Source of the DNA: Pelagomonas calceolata
Lineage: Eukaryota; Sar; Pelagophyceae; Pelagomonadales; Pelagomonadaceae
Length of the DNA stretch: 64,000 nucleotides
Direction of reading: 5' to 3'
Assembly (NCBI GenBank): GCA_918797485.1
Contig: CAKKNE010000002.1
Span: forward strand, 2,012,501 to 2,076,500
Shown here one piece after another: positions 63,729 to 64,000 of the stretch (position 1 is the stretch's first letter; each line of letters opens with the position of its first letter). The position numbers were made by a program, and so were the translations under genes. Under the pieces are notes generated by a model. That model was given only the letters and a program-made list of their open reading frames with translations, was not told the DNA's origin and ran no database searches.

Positions 63729-64000
63729 ATGGCGAGCAGCGACGACGAGGAGTGGGAGAACGCGCCCGAGGACGAAGACAGCGAGGACGCCGACTTCGAG
63801 CCCGAGGCACCGCCGGACCCCGCGGCGATCCGCGCGGCCTACGCCCGGGAGCAGGCCCAGGCGCCGCCCGCCGCACCCAAGGCATCCGAGCCGGACCCGG
63901 ACGACGAGACGTTAGACGACCTGCGCGCCAAGGCCGCGGCGAGCCAGGAGGAGGCCGCCCCGCCGGCGCCGGCCGCCCCCGCCACGACCGACGGCACCGC
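63729..64000 (+). CDS. Acidic protein N-terminus, cut by the window end
   Basis: At least 90 residues, open to the last base. MASSDDEEWENAPEDEDSEDADFEPE is strongly acidic, followed by Pro/Ala-rich sequence with ETLDDLRAKAAASQEEAA. The acidic DSEDADFEPE run resembles the N-terminus of BCNT/Swc5 chromatin factors, but that is composition only. The 5' gap (63477-63728) has CTAGCGCTCACTAG at 63512-63525, a shortened relative of the promoter palindrome. Confidence 0.55.
   Translation, partial: MASSDDEEWENAPEDEDSEDADFEPEAPPDPAAIRAAYAREQAQAPPAAPKASEPDPDDETLDDLRAKAAASQEEAAPPAPAAPATTDGT

Noticed and set aside
1-64000. CRISPR array, bacterial operons or integrated phage
   Set aside because: No regularly spaced direct repeats; spliced introns, eukaryotic tRNAs with Pol III terminators and eukaryote-only genes rule out a prokaryotic source.
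1-64000. In-frame UGA selenoprotein gene in this window
   Set aside because: Prompted by SBP2, I looked for conserved domains continuing past a TGA and found none that was convincing.

Overview
This window is nuclear DNA from a GC-rich, gene-dense eukaryotic alga, most likely a pelagophyte stramenopile close to Aureococcus. Four things point there. (1) Several introns are introner elements: mobile introns with terminal inverted repeats (CTGTGTGGAAATCAA / TTGATTTCCACACAG) and ~8-bp target-site duplications, of the kind described in Aureococcus. (2) Several N-termini look like stramenopile plastid pre-sequences, with AAAFAP-like motifs after a short hydrophobic signal. (3) The gene set is eukaryotic (Raptor, VPS51, NUDC, eIF6, APC13, SBP2). 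(4) Genes are almost intron-free apart from introners, and intergenic gaps are tiny. The species is inferred, not proven.

Layout. 1-6 kb: an acyl-CoA synthetase broken by three introns, two tRNA genes (Leu-CAA with an odd D-arm hairpin, Gly-CCC), a predicted nucleotidyltransferase and a nucleotide-sugar/triose-phosphate-type transporter. 6-16 kb: a secreted unknown, a tRNA-Phe-like gene, a SCAPER-like coiled-coil protein, an F-box/ankyrin protein abutting a LYR-motif protein, a HAD phosphatase and a TSPO protein. 16-32 kb: a plastid-type alpha/beta hydrolase, a 1576-residue coiled-coil protein, a YbaK/OB/DEDDy-exonuclease fusion, NDP kinase, VPS51 and a Sen1/UPF1-type helicase. 32-45 kb: a MATE transporter overlapping APC13, NUDC, an F-box protein, a MAP3K-like kinase, Raptor, and a MGCC-type SEC14 protein. 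45-54 kb: a HAD + actin-fragmin-kinase-like fusion, the selenocysteine factor SBP2, and an Sfi1-like repeat protein. 54-64 kb: methyltransferases (one UbiE/MenG-like), a PPC/DUF296 protein, a lumenal-type FKBP, eIF6, a CS-domain protein, a carotenoid desaturase/isomerase-like flavoprotein and the start of an acidic protein.

Organisation. Genes mostly alternate as divergent pairs sharing a 200-500 bp promoter and convergent pairs whose stop codons lie 0-125 bp apart. At least ten shared promoters hold a conserved imperfect palindrome, GCTAGTGTCTTAC followed by GCCGCTAGC. Two same-strand pairs have no room for a promoter between them (LYRM5-like/F-box, 4 nt; APC13/MATE, ATGA overlap) and are candidate bicistronic mRNAs. 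Splice junctions were chosen by hand to restore reading frame and family motifs; no transcript data were available. Functions named from motifs are family-level inferences.
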